Shown here one piece after another: positions 32,131 to 41,073 of a stretch of 64,000 nt of DNA (its first letter is position 1; each line of letters starts with the position of its first letter). Where the stretch lies: positions 310,001 to 374,000 of the forward strand of contig NZ_JAGKSQ010000004.1 of NCBI RefSeq assembly GCF_017939705.1, read 5' to 3'. Below the pieces are notes generated by a model. It was not told the DNA's origin and searched no databases. It was given only the letters and a program-made list of their open reading frames with translations. The position numbers and the translations under genes were made by a program. The DNA is from Halalkalibacter suaedae (lineage in GTDB: Bacteria; Bacillota; Bacilli; Bacillales; Bacillaceae_D).

Positions 32131-32165
32131 CCTACCCTGCCGCCAAAGCTGTGTAGGTTACTTTT
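32123..32165. terminator. Bidirectional terminator of the toxin and antisense RNA
   Basis: A 13-bp perfect stem (AAAAGTAACCTAC with GTAGGTTACTTTT) has T runs on both strands. It overlaps the toxin stop codon. Confidence 0.85.
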
Positions 32166-32216
32166 TTCCATACTGCTGATGGTTGACCGCCTTCAAACGG
32201 TCTATACGATTGTACC
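32123..32216 (-). ncRNA. Candidate antisense antitoxin RNA
   Basis: The minus strand at 32216-32201 reads CGGTACAATCGTATAG, matching the toxin mRNA 5' end (GGTGCAATTGTATAG at 31982) at 13 of 16 positions, including one end mismatch. RNAs of Fst-type loci likewise share direct repeats. Transcription leftward from near here would end at the bidirectional terminator and overlap the toxin mRNA. The promoter is not certain. Confidence 0.3.
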
Positions 32217-32217
32217 G

Positions 32218-32249
32218 CAAGCTATGGTGACCGCCATAGCTTGTTTTTA
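32218..32249 (+). terminator. Strong hairpin terminator
   Basis: CAAGCTATGG pairs with CCATAGCTTG across a short loop, followed by TTTTTACTTTTTG. Confidence 0.8.
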
Positions 32250-32462
32250 CTTTTTGTTACATTCTAGATTCTATACAAGAATTATATGTTATTTAGGGAA
32301 ATGTTTCAAGTATGGCAAACTTAACACGTTCGTGAAGGCTCTCTGTCTTCATGGATAATGCTAAATGTTTAAAAACACGTAAATCAGCAAACTGTACATA
32401 TATTATACGTCTGTTATACAATGTTGTTGAACTTTAGCTTAGTCATTGAAAAGAGTGCTTGT

Positions 32463-34121
32463 TTGAAGAATATCGCCATTTATCGAATCATTGTCATTGT
32501 AAACATGGCGGTGAAGTTTTTTATACAAATTATTCTCTTTCAGAAAAGGTATCAGCATAATTGGAGTAGTGATCAGGCCCAACGCAAGTGGGAGGCTTTA
32601 TTAAAGAAGCAAGCAGCTGAATATCGTGAGACGGCGATTAAACTAGAGGGGCTTTTAATTAAATTAGGTCAGTTCCTAAGTTCAAGAGCCGATATTATGC
32701 CACAGGTGTTTTTGAATGAATTAGAAGAGCTTGTCGACCGAGTTCCAGCTGTCTTTTGGGAAAAAGCAAAAAAGGTGTTAGAAGACGAATGGAATGGTGA
32801 TTATGGAGCCATCCTTCATAAAGTGAGTGTTGAACCGGTCGCTTCAGCTTCGATTGGTGAAGTGTACCATGGTTATTTGCACAATGGTGACTCGGTTGCA
32901 ATTAAAATCCAGAGGCCTGGCATAGACAAAATCATCCGTACCGATTTTAAAGCGATGAGAATCGTGATGTGGCTTGCAAAGACGTTCACGTCATATGGAA
33001 AGAGAATGGACTTATCAAAGCTATATAAGGAAATGACGATTGTCATTGGTGATGAACTAAATTTTATCAAAGAATTAAAGAATGCGACCTATTTTCAGAA
33101 TCGATATTTGGATTCGGCTGAAATGAAAATACCTAGTTATTATCAAGAATATTCAACTAGAAAAGTACTTGTGATGGAGTGGATTGAAGGAACGAGAATT
33201 ACCGATTTATCTTTTTTGGAGAAGAATGGAATTAATCGTGACGAGCTTGCTGAGCGTTTATTTAAAGCATTTTTGGAACAAATCCTTCAAGAAGGTAGGT
33301 TTCATGCAGATCCACACCCTGGAAACATTATGGTACAGAGCGACGGGACGATTGTGCTTCTTGATTTCGGGATGGTTGGAACGATTCAGAAGAATGACGC
33401 TGTTGCGATTCGTAGGCTTGTTGAAGGGATTCTGTTTGATGATTACGATAAGGTCATTGAAGCATTGGAAGCCTTGCGTTTCTTATTGCCTCATGCGAAT
33501 AAAGAGAAATTAAAAGACGTTATAAGGACATTGATTAACACCTATGTCGAGCGGGATTTCACTCAAATGGATGACTATTTAGTTCAGCAAATTCTTGATG
33601 ATATTCAAACGGTGATTAAAGAGGAACCGATTCAATTGCCGAGTGAATTAGCGTTCTTTGGTAGAGCGATCTCAACATTTGTCGGCATTCTCTATATTCT
33701 TAATCCTAAAATTAATATCTTGGAAATAAGTAAGCCACTGATTATGGAGTGGTTACGGGATTTCAAGGAGGATGGTCGTTCTTCAGCAGTCGGGCTTATT
33801 CAGCAATACTTAAAGCCGTTATTAGGGGTTCCGCGTAAATTGGATGACGTCTTAAATGAACCTAAACGATTCCGGCAGTTACAAGAAGAAAAGGAGCAGC
33901 TCCGCCTCCGGGAATCGTTTTACCGATCGGTCAAACGAGATACGTTCGTCTTTATGATTCTTAGTTTGATCGGTAGTTATATTGGGGTGATCCTAGACCA
34001 GACCGAATTGATCTATGGAAGTGTCGCAACCTTTGTCATTAGTACGTTGTTCTATCTACGTTCACTGCTTTCTTACCGGCGGTTAGTGAAACGATCGTTC
34101 AAAAATGAATCGAAAGGATGA
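32463..34121 (+). CDS. ABC1/UbiB-family atypical protein kinase
   Basis: This is a roughly 552-residue UbiB-type kinase-like ATPase anchored by C-terminal helices. It has the signature KLGQFLSSRADIMP (KxGQ, near residue 67), the altered P-loop VASASIGEVYHGYL, the lysine strand SVAIKIQRPG, the catalytic loop HADPHPGNIMV and the metal motif LLDFGMVG. Two helices close the protein (FVFMILSLIGSYIGVIL and a second). The start is uncertain: TTG at 32463 (weak AAAGAG upstream), TTG at 32421 or ATG at 32505. The family supports isoprenoid-lipid or quinone metabolism. The next gene overlaps by 4 bp or nearly so. Confidence 0.9.
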   Translation: MKNIAIYRIIVIVNMAVKFFIQIILFQKRYQHNWSSDQAQRKWEALLKKQAAEYRETAIKLEGLLIKLGQFLSSRADIMPQVFLNELEELVDRVPAVFWEKAKKVLEDEWNGDYGAILHKVSVEPVASASIGEVYHGYLHNGDSVAIKIQRPGIDKIIRTDFKAMRIVMWLAKTFTSYGKRMDLSKLYKEMTIVIGDELNFIKELKNATYFQNRYLDSAEMKIPSYYQEYSTRKVLVMEWIEGTRITDLSFLEKNGINRDELAERLFKAFLEQILQEGRFHADPHPGNIMVQSDGTIVLLDFGMVGTIQKNDAVAIRRLVEGILFDDYDKVIEALEALRFLLPHANKEKLKDVIRTLINTYVERDFTQMDDYLVQQILDDIQTVIKEEPIQLPSELAFFGRAISTFVGILYILNPKINILEISKPLIMEWLRDFKEDGRSSAVGLIQQYLKPLLGVPRKLDDVLNEPKRFRQLQEEKEQLRLRESFYRSVKRDTFVFMILSLIGSYIGVILDQTELIYGSVATFVISTLFYLRSLLSYRRLVKRSFKNESKG

Positions 34122-34126
34122 TCACC

Positions 34127-34384
34127 ATGACAGAGGAAAAGGTACAGAAACAAGCAACAAAAGAATACGGTCCATATGAGTTCAAGCTTGAAGGATTGGA
34201 GGATGGCTACCGGGTAACGTTTAAAGGAAATAAAGAAGAGATCAAATCGCAGCGACGGGTAGGAGCTTCATTTATCAATTTCTTGCGACAAGCAGAAAAA
34301 GCTGGCTGGCCAATTCCGTTTCCGTTTCGTCTCTTGTTGAAGTTTTGGAGTGAGTATAATGGGAAAGGGGAAAAAGTGGGTTAG
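34127..34384 (+). CDS. Small conserved protein following the UbiB-like gene, 85 aa
   Basis: ATG at 34127 is 8 bp after AAAGGATG; an ATG at 34118 overlaps that site. The product is small, basic and soluble (YEFKLEGLEDGYRVTFKGNK, GASFINFLRQAEKAGWPIPF). Start and stop lie tightly behind the kinase gene, so it is likely a partner or accessory. I recognise no family. Confidence 0.72.
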   Translation: MTEEKVQKQATKEYGPYEFKLEGLEDGYRVTFKGNKEEIKSQRRVGASFINFLRQAEKAGWPIPFPFRLLLKFWSEYNGKGEKVG

Positions 34385-34409
34385 GTTTGAAAAAATAAGA
34401 CTATATTCT

Positions 34410-34442
34410 GTTTCTGACTTATTTCGAGTCAGGAACTTTTTT
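34410..34442 (+). terminator. Rho-independent terminator
   Basis: GTTTCTGACT pairs with AGTCAGGAAC (one G-U pair), then seven T residues. Confidence 0.85.
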
Positions 34443-34459
34443 TGTGGTATGTTGCAAGA

Positions 34460-35110
34460 TTAAATATGAAGCTGATACGTTCGGTTTCGCTTATCCCCAC
34501 TTGCTACACGGAGGATCTTTGAATCAACGAGTTTATGTAGGAGGCGTCTAGCATGACGATCACTAACTCGTAGATGAGTGGCGAGCTCTAGCGGGGTGAA
34601 TGGACGAAGCAGTCGCTCGGCGAATCTGACAATTTCTACTTCTACCCATGGTAGTGGTGGAGAGGTAGTTGTTGAGATGAATTTTCCTATAAAAGCAAGA
34701 ATAAATTGTTGACATTGTTTAGGCTCATCCTTGATTGATAGATAAGCAATTGGTAGTATAGTCCAGCCATCTAATGCTAATAAAGAATGCCGCCAGCATA
34801 AATCCTTAAAACGTCTCACGTCAAGATCCCTCGCATGAGGCCCATATCCTTGAATTTCAATACACCCTTTGGCATCCATCGGCCTATAGGCAAGGTCTAG
34901 GTAACGGTATCCGTTGTTGAGATCTCGCACTTCCCATTCGGGATACAAATGATCAAAGTTCCCTACAGTGGGGAACCAAATCAAGCGAAGAAATTCAACG
35001 GTTCCATGACCCAATCCCTTCTCTAGGAGCTCTCGTCGTCTATGATTCTTTTCCTCAGAAATATTTAAATAAAGCCAATTGTCATATTCTTGCTGGAATC
35101 GTAGTTTCAT
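34460..35110 (-). CDS. Endonuclease-fold (DUF559/Vsr-like) protein with C-terminal winged helix
   Basis: This is a 216-residue protein. The middle reads YRYLDLAYRPMDAKGCIEIQ, then GYGPHARDLDVRRF and LCWRHSLLALDGWTILPI. This is the order of a DUF559/Vsr-like restriction-endonuclease fold: Asp, E-x-Q in place of E-x-D/K, then the H..D..R helix. The last 55 residues form a winged helix (TPLELATHLRVSDRHARRLL). ATG at 35110 is preceded by GAGAGGA. A longer frame reaching 35212 would translate repeat DNA and is rejected. It could be a DNA-binding regulator or an active nuclease; the function is unknown. Confidence 0.6.
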   Translation of the reverse strand: MKLRFQQEYDNWLYLNISEEKNHRRRELLEKGLGHGTVEFLRLIWFPTVGNFDHLYPEWEVRDLNNGYRYLDLAYRPMDAKGCIEIQGYGPHARDLDVRRFKDLCWRHSLLALDGWTILPIAYLSIKDEPKQCQQFILAFIGKFISTTTSPPLPWVEVEIVRFAERLLRPFTPLELATHLRVSDRHARRLLHKLVDSKILRVASGDKRNRTYQLHI

Positions 35111-35409
35111 TGATTCACTATCCTCTCTGGTTTTTGTTTGTTGGGGATTACTTACGGACATCTGTTCCGCTAATCTGCGCGAAAAATAGACATATTTGGG
35201 AGTAACGGACATTGAGTACGTTAATTTTGTTAAATAGCTGTCAATATAGAAGGAATGACCAGAAATAAAGGAATGGATGTCCGTAAAGAAACAAAAATGA
35301 CGATTTTGAAGAAAATAACGGAACAGATGTCCGTAAAATAATCGAAGGGATTTTTGTTAGGGGTTTTACTGGTGGGATCTTTTTTAAATACTGCATTTTT
35401 AATTTTTAT
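35104..35409. repeat. Structured repeat unit 1 of a direct duplication
   Basis: This unit of about 305 bp covers the start codon and upstream region of the endonuclease-like gene. It is repeated almost exactly at 35492-35795. Inside, TTACGGACATCTGTTCCG (35153-35170) and its perfect 18-bp complement (35319-35336) flank two shorter related motifs. Confidence 0.85.
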
Positions 35410-35491
35410 GGATGTGTTTATGGTTGATAAATGATAGCTCAATCATAGAGTTATTGAGAATAGAATTTTGGATATGCTTGCATAAGCTACT

Positions 35492-35795
35492 GTTTCATTA
35501 ATTCACTATCCTCTCTGGTTTTTGTTTGTTGGGGATTACTTACGGACATCTGTTCCGCTAATCTGCGTGAAAAGTACACATAGTTGGGAGTAACGGACAT
35601 TGAGTACGTTATTTTGCTAAATAGCTGTCAATATAGAAGGAATGACCAGAAATAAAGGAATGGATGTCCGTAAAGAAACAAAAATGACGATTTTGAAGAA
35701 AATAACGGAACAGATGTCCGTAAAATAATCGAAGGGATTTTGCTAGGGGTTTTACTGGTGGGGTCTTTTTAAATATACTGCATTCTAGTTTTTAA
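35492..35795. repeat. Structured repeat unit 2 of a direct duplication
   Basis: This is a near-identical copy of 35104-35409, after an 82-bp spacer. It includes a copy of the gene's ribosome site and start codon (ATGAAA on the minus strand) that runs into TAG after three codons. It shows a segmental duplication of the gene's 5' region with its inverted CGGACATCTGTTCCG elements. Confidence 0.85.
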
Positions 35796-35914
35796 TAAAA
35801 GTATCGATTTTGACAAATGGATTCAATCTAGTGTGATCTACCTAACAGCATAAAATACTTTCCCTGTTTAAACTAGCTATGAAATGATAAAAAAAGCATA
35901 AAGGGAGGAAAATC

Positions 35915-36292
35915 ATGCGGAAATCATATATGCCTCTTGTCTATTCGTGCTCTGGCTGTTCATCTGCAGCACAAACCGCTAATGCCATTGTTTTGAGGAT
36001 GGACCGAGAGCAGGTAGCGGAAATGTCTTGTATTGCAGGGGTTGGGGGTGATGTTAAGTCGCTTGTCAAAACTGCAAAGTCCGGAAGAAGTATTATCGCG
36101 ATCGATGGGTGTTCGTTATCGTGCAGCAAAAACTGCTTGGCAAGACATGGTGTCGGAGTCGATTCTTATCATGTTCTTTCAGACTATTCAGTACCAAAGC
36201 TCAAAGGCAAGGATCCAAATCCCGATTTACTCGAGCAAGCGTATAAGCAAATCATGGTAGATCTTCACGAAGAAAATTTAGTGATTAGATAA
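35915..36292 (+). CDS. DGC-domain putative zinc-binding protein
   Basis: This 125-residue protein has the DGC-family cysteine pattern: VYSCSGCSSAAQTANAIVLR near residue 9, MSCIAGVGG near 36, and IIAIDGCSLSCSKNCL near 61 with the DGC motif. About six conserved cysteines suggest zinc or iron-sulfur binding. The biochemical role of the family is unknown. GGGAGG lies before the ATG. It is a single-gene unit with its own terminator. Confidence 0.88.
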   Translation: MRKSYMPLVYSCSGCSSAAQTANAIVLRMDREQVAEMSCIAGVGGDVKSLVKTAKSGRSIIAIDGCSLSCSKNCLARHGVGVDSYHVLSDYSVPKLKGKDPNPDLLEQAYKQIMVDLHEENLVIR

Positions 36293-36305
36293 CTCTATTG
36301 TAAGC

Positions 36306-36336
36306 AAAAGCCTTGGTTCATGAGAACCAAGGCTTT
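36306..36336 (+). terminator. Rho-independent terminator
   Basis: AAAAGCCTTGGTT pairs with AACCAAGGCTTTTT across a 6-nt loop. Confidence 0.92.
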
Positions 36337-36438
36337 TTGTGGAGGAGAGAAGGCTGTTCCAAATCTCCTTTAACAAGGAGATTATTGTAGCACATTACAT
36401 AATTTACCTGTAGTATAAATGGTAAGAGGTGAGGAGAT

Positions 36439-37836
36439 ATGACGAAACAGAAACTACTATTGGTTTTGGCCGTCTTTGCAGCCCTTGCCATTTTTGCATT
36501 TGTGAGTAAAAACGTGCAAATAGATACCATCGGAGAATTGGAAGAAGAGATTGAAAATGAGACAGAGAAAGAACCACCCAATGAACAGGTGCAACACCAT
36601 CCTTTCGTTCAGGAAATGACCGAGGATGAATGGAAACATCATACGGCTCAACTAATCCCAGGATTTGAATGGGCTCGTGAATTAGGGTTAACTCGTACAT
36701 ATGATGAAAAATGGATGGTTAAGGGAACAGATAAAACATTTAAGATTGAAGAAATTTGGTACAGCAAAGATTACGTCGCCATGATTTATAGTGTGGATAT
36801 CGATGAAATAGCATCAGAACTAGAAAGACCCAGCTGGCATTATTCGATTTATTATAATGAAGAGAAATATCTTCAGATAGAGGGACAGAGGATGTCGAAC
36901 TTTGAAGATGATCGTATCGTTAATGGGCGTTACCACCAGATTGCTTTATTTCCAGCCATACGTAAGGAAGACCAAATGTTGGTTAGAGAAGTAGAAGAGT
37001 TAGATTTACGAGACATGACAATTACTTTACGTGGAAGGATCTATCATCTCTCTAATCAGAAGGTTCCTGTCTCTTTTAATGCAGATGACTTAGAGCAGCT
37101 AACAGTTGAAATGGATCAAAAGATTGAACTTGATGAAAATATAAGGATTACCTTCAAATCCCTTCATATAGCCCCTGGTTATACGTATCTGAATGCTGTT
37201 CTTGAAGATAACCAGGATCAAGTTATGTTTATACGAACTTCATTAACTGATGATACTACTGGTCATCGTTCTTCAGGACATTATACAAATGATCCTTCTA
37301 GCGAAGAAAAGAGAGAAGAAGTGGCGGTGAAGTCTATGTCATTTTACCCAATTAATTACCTTCCAACTAATTTGAACTTAACAGTTGATTCAGTAGAGAT
37401 GACTAACACTGAAGTCATAGAATTCAACGTACCGATCCAATTAGAGGAGGATAAGACGCTAGAACCGATTGCAATTAATGAGCATTATAATGGGATTGTT
37501 GAGGTGAAATCGAGAGAAGAAAATAGAGTGGTTTGGGGTATTACATTTGAGGAAACTGGTGTTGAAACAAATCAAAAAGTGACTACTGACATGATTAACT
37601 TTCCCTTAAATTCAAGTAAGTTCAAGCCTAGTAATCTGATTTCTTACATTGACGATAGGGGTCAAGTAATGCCAGATAGCTCTTACAAGAATATGGGGTC
37701 TTCTGATACCACGATGCATTTGGGGATAGATATATCAACTCTTCCCAAAGAAACTGAGTACGTCACAGTTAAAATCGAAAACCTTCTATTTGAGACAGCT
37801 GTTAATAAAACAATCCAGATTTATGAAAATGAATAA
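36439..37836 (+). CDS. Membrane-anchored extracytoplasmic protein, 465 aa
   Basis: The N-terminal helix (about 5-24, LLLVLAVFAALAIFAFV) anchors a large beta-rich extracytoplasmic region, preceded by a Glu-rich linker. Strands such as ITFKSLHIAPGYTYLNAVLE and TVDSVEMTNTEVIEFNVPI resemble DUF4179/DUF5643-type domains found on anti-sigma-like proteins. There is no cytoplasmic sigma-binding part here. GAGGTGAGGAG precedes the ATG. The role is unknown; the amidase gene follows after 49 bp. Confidence 0.7.
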   Translation: MTKQKLLLVLAVFAALAIFAFVSKNVQIDTIGELEEEIENETEKEPPNEQVQHHPFVQEMTEDEWKHHTAQLIPGFEWARELGLTRTYDEKWMVKGTDKTFKIEEIWYSKDYVAMIYSVDIDEIASELERPSWHYSIYYNEEKYLQIEGQRMSNFEDDRIVNGRYHQIALFPAIRKEDQMLVREVEELDLRDMTITLRGRIYHLSNQKVPVSFNADDLEQLTVEMDQKIELDENIRITFKSLHIAPGYTYLNAVLEDNQDQVMFIRTSLTDDTTGHRSSGHYTNDPSSEEKREEVAVKSMSFYPINYLPTNLNLTVDSVEMTNTEVIEFNVPIQLEEDKTLEPIAINEHYNGIVEVKSREENRVVWGITFEETGVETNQKVTTDMINFPLNSSKFKPSNLISYIDDRGQVMPDSSYKNMGSSDTTMHLGIDISTLPKETEYVTVKIENLLFETAVNKTIQIYENE

Positions 37837-37885
37837 CGACACTTAATCGTTTGTCATAGAAACACTTAAAGGATGGAGAATAAGG

Positions 37886-39361
37886 ATGGGCATGCATTTT
37901 AAAGACTTCTTCAAGGAAGAGCTAACAGTCGATGAGATACAAGAGGCTATGGCCGCTGGAGTGATCACATCAAAAGAATTGGTTATGTATTATCTTGATC
38001 GAATAGCAAATTATGACCAGGATGGACCTAAGATAAATTCTATACTTGAAATCAATCCTGAAGCAGTCTTCATTGCCGAGGGACTCGATCATGAACGAGA
38101 AACAATAGGTGCTAGGGGACCATTGCACGGAATTCCTGTTGTTTTGAAAGATAATATTGAAACGAACGATAAGATGCATTCAAGTGCAGGAATGATTGCC
38201 CTCGAAACCCATCTGGCTAGTAAAGATGCCTTTCTCGTGAAGAAGCTTCGAGATGCAGGTGCTGTTATCATGGGGAAAACGAATATGACAGAATTAGCTA
38301 ATGGGATGTCTAGTGAGATGTGGGCGGGTTACAGCTCAAGAGGAGGACAAACATTAAATCCTTATGGTGATCCGACTTTGTTTGTTGGTGGCTCTAGTTC
38401 AGGATCAGCGGTGTCAGTTGCTGCAAATTTTACCGTTTTGGCCGTTGGAACTGAAACGGACGCGTCGATTCTAAGTCCTGCGATCCAAAACTCAGTAGTA
38501 GGAATTAAGCCAACTGTCGGTTTAATAAGTAGAAGTGGTCTGATTCCATTCACTTATTCTCAGGATACAGCTGGGCCCTTTGCAAGAACGGTGAAAGACG
38601 CCGCGATCCTACTAGGTGCTCTAACAGGCGTAGACAATGCTGACGCTGCTACTTACAAAAGTGAAGGACGGTTCCAGAAAGACTATACAAGCCATTTAGA
38701 TGCTAAAGGACTAAAAGGTGCTAGAATTGGTATCTTTCAAAACGCATCTAAAGAATTTTATCAATCTGACGAGTTTGACGAGGAACTATTTACGAATGCT
38801 ATTAATGTTTTAGAGGAGGAAGGTGCCACTATCGTTAACAACATCGAAATTGCTGCCTTTCATCGAGAATGGAAATGGGGCGTGAATTTTTACGAATTAA
38901 AACATAGTCTAGAGAATTATCTAGCTACATTGCCAAGACATTTGCCTGTCCACTCTATATCTGAATTAATTGAGTTTAATAAATGCATAGCAGAGAAAGC
39001 ATTGAAATATGGTCAGGATAAACTGGAACAAAGAGCAACATTTCCGAACACACTAAGAAATTCTGACTATTTAAAAGCAAAGCTAGAAGACTTATATTTT
39101 TCACAAGAACAAGGGATCGATTATGTCCTGAAAACGTATGAGTTAGACGCGATTGTCTTTCCGTCATACATAGGTTCAACGATTAGTGCGAAAGCTGGAT
39201 ACCCTTCTATTGCTCTTCCAGCTGGGTATATGAAAAGTGGTAGACCTTTTGGGATCACATTAGCAGGTCCTGCTTTTAGTGAAGGTGCCTTAATCAAACT
39301 TGCCTATGCTTTTGAGCAAGCAACGAAAGCTCGAAAAAGTCCACCTACATGTACAAAATAG
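37886..39361 (+). CDS. Amidase signature (GatA-like) family hydrolase
   Basis: This 491-residue enzyme has the Ser-cisSer-Lys triad: Lys88 in VVLKDNIE, the cis-Ser near residue 172 in GGSSSGSAVSVA, and nucleophile Ser194 in TETDASILSPAI. The residue before the nucleophile is Ala, where the family usually has Gly (DGS). The C-terminal YPSIALPAGYMKSGRPFGIT matches stand-alone amidases rather than the GatCAB subunit. No gatB or gatC lies nearby. It probably hydrolyses a small amide; the substrate is unknown. Confidence 0.9.
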   Translation: MGMHFKDFFKEELTVDEIQEAMAAGVITSKELVMYYLDRIANYDQDGPKINSILEINPEAVFIAEGLDHERETIGARGPLHGIPVVLKDNIETNDKMHSSAGMIALETHLASKDAFLVKKLRDAGAVIMGKTNMTELANGMSSEMWAGYSSRGGQTLNPYGDPTLFVGGSSSGSAVSVAANFTVLAVGTETDASILSPAIQNSVVGIKPTVGLISRSGLIPFTYSQDTAGPFARTVKDAAILLGALTGVDNADAATYKSEGRFQKDYTSHLDAKGLKGARIGIFQNASKEFYQSDEFDEELFTNAINVLEEEGATIVNNIEIAAFHREWKWGVNFYELKHSLENYLATLPRHLPVHSISELIEFNKCIAEKALKYGQDKLEQRATFPNTLRNSDYLKAKLEDLYFSQEQGIDYVLKTYELDAIVFPSYIGSTISAKAGYPSIALPAGYMKSGRPFGITLAGPAFSEGALIKLAYAFEQATKARKSPPTCTK

Positions 39362-39410
39362 TTGGTTTTGGGTGAGGGTTTGCTAATTCATTAGGATATA
39401 TTGTATTCAG

Positions 39411-39437
39411 ATGCATCTCTTTGAGGTGCATTTTTTG
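39411..39437 (+). terminator. Rho-independent terminator
   Basis: ATGCATCT pairs with AGGTGCAT (one G-U pair), then six T residues. It ends the amidase gene. Confidence 0.8.
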
Positions 39438-39462
39438 ATTAAGGTATTCGATCATTTCCGAC

Positions 39463-40065
39463 CTATTTTATTTCCACGTCAGCCAACGCACCTTGTTTCA
39501 CATATCTTATCAGTTTTACAGATTCATCCTGTACTCGTTTCCGACCTAAATCAGATAAAAACCAGTTATCCTTTCGAGTGTTGTTGTCCTCAGCAGCACA
39601 TAAAGTATAGTTAATCCAGCTAGGCATATATGTCTTTAGGGTCAGATGGAGTCTTTTCATATGATAGGATGTTGTAACGGCTAAAAGACGGTTGATTTTA
39701 TATAAATGAAACTCCCGGTCTAATACCAATAATGAAGCCAAAACATTTTCTAATGTATGTAATGACTTGTCTTCAATTAGTATATCTTGTTCAGGAATAC
39801 CTAAGGATATTGCTTCTTTTTTCAAAGAAATGGCCTCTGAGAAATCATTTCCACTCCATGTTACTCCGCCTGAAAATAATATTTTGCTGGCTCGTCCTGC
39901 ATTATATAATTCGACTGCCTTTGGTAAGCGATAGTGAATTGCTTTACTGCTGCCGACTACAAAAATGCAATCACCATCCTTACCATAATCTTCAATATCT
40001 GAATACAATAGCTTTGTCATTTGTCTGTCTGATAGCTTTTCAGTTTCTAATTTAGATAGATACAT
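39463..40065 (-). CDS. YdcF-like DUF218 domain protein
   Basis: This is a 200-residue protein. ATG at 40065 is 5 bp after AAGGAGG; a longer start at 40092 would put that site inside the gene. The DUF218 features are CIFVVGSSKAIHYRLPKAVE, LYNAGRASKILFSGG, EDKSLHTLENVLASLLVLD and LLAVTTSYHMKRL. The ElyC/SanA/YdcF family is involved in envelope or vitamin-related processes and may bind nucleotide-like ligands. It lacks the membrane helix of ElyC, so it is cytoplasmic. Confidence 0.85.
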   Translation of the reverse strand: MYLSKLETEKLSDRQMTKLLYSDIEDYGKDGDCIFVVGSSKAIHYRLPKAVELYNAGRASKILFSGGVTWSGNDFSEAISLKKEAISLGIPEQDILIEDKSLHTLENVLASLLVLDREFHLYKINRLLAVTTSYHMKRLHLTLKTYMPSWINYTLCAAEDNNTRKDNWFLSDLGRKRVQDESVKLIRYVKQGALADVEIK

Positions 40066-40371
40066 GATAGCCTCCTTATCTGAATTCCCCATTAAAAATA
40101 TACCACAATTTACAAGTTGATGACTGGCTGAGTAAACGGTCTTTGGCTTTATTGGTTGAGTTGTTTGATCAGCAGAAAATCATGCTCACGCGGTGGTTTG
40201 TAAGGAAACCCTCTAGCCTCTAGGCAGGTCAAAAGATTATCGCTAAAATAAAATAATGTGATCTCCTTCCAGATGGGAGAGCAGGGACCTCCAATTATAA
40301 AGTATTTATTAAATCTAAAATCTTATCAATAAATCAGTCTACAATAGGTTTTGTGAGAGGGGTAGGAAGAA

Positions 40372-41073
40372 ATGGTTTCGATTTTACTCGTTGAAGATGA
40401 TAAAGAAATTGCGAGAATTTGTCGTGATCACCTTAGTCGCAATGGAATGAGGGTGACCTGGGCTTCGACAGGATTAGAAGGCTGGGAGGATTTCAAGCAA
40501 GCGAGCTACGATCTTGTGCTTGTCGATTTAATGCTTCCCGAAATGGACGGCTTTCAGCTGTGCAAAAATATTCGATTATCGAGTGATGTTCCTCTACTTA
40601 TTATTAGTGCGAAACAAGAGGATGAAGCGAAAATTAAGGGATTGGATTTGGGGGCTGATGACTATATCACAAAGCCATTTAGTCTAGTCGAACTAACAGC
40701 ACGGGTGAACTCTCATTTACGGAGGTATCAAAGATATCAGGGAATAGAAGTTGCTGAGAAGCGGTTTTCCTTTAATGATGGTTTGGTGATTGATTTAGAG
40801 CAACGAATGGTCAAGGTTGATGATAGTGAAAAATCATTAACGTCGAAGGAGTTTGCAATGCTGCAACTACTAATGACACATCCATGTCGGACGTTTTCTA
40901 AATCTGAGCTATACGCACAGGTCTGGGGTGAGGTGGATGTGGATGGCAATAATACGATCAATGTTCATATTAAAAGCCTCCGCAAGAAACTTGGGGAACA
41001 TCTAAAAGAACCGAAATGGATTGAGACCGTCTGGGGTACGGGGTATCGATTTATTGGAGAAACCCTTTCATGA
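40372..41073 (+). CDS. OmpR-family response regulator
   Basis: This 233-residue protein has a receiver domain with acidic pocket VEDD (8-10), phosphorylated Asp52 in LVLVDLMLPEMDG and the conserved Lys in DDYITKPF near 102. The C-terminal winged helix starts around residue 135 (TSKEFAMLQLLMTHPCRTFS; NTINVHIKSLRKKLGE; WGTGYRF). It overlaps the kinase gene by 4 bp. It probably controls this operon and other targets. Confidence 0.95.
   Translation: MVSILLVEDDKEIARICRDHLSRNGMRVTWASTGLEGWEDFKQASYDLVLVDLMLPEMDGFQLCKNIRLSSDVPLLIISAKQEDEAKIKGLDLGADDYITKPFSLVELTARVNSHLRRYQRYQGIEVAEKRFSFNDGLVIDLEQRMVKVDDSEKSLTSKEFAMLQLLMTHPCRTFSKSELYAQVWGEVDVDGNNTINVHIKSLRKKLGEHLKEPKWIETVWGTGYRFIGETLS

Noticed and set aside
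35111-35212. N-terminal extension of the endonuclease-like gene to 35212
   Set aside because: The extra residues are encoded by repeat DNA that is also present in the neighbouring duplicate, and the ribosome site GAGAGGA lies just before 35110.
35230-35442. 70-codon minus-strand frame in the repeat region
   Set aside because: It lies in duplicated non-coding repeat DNA with no start signal.
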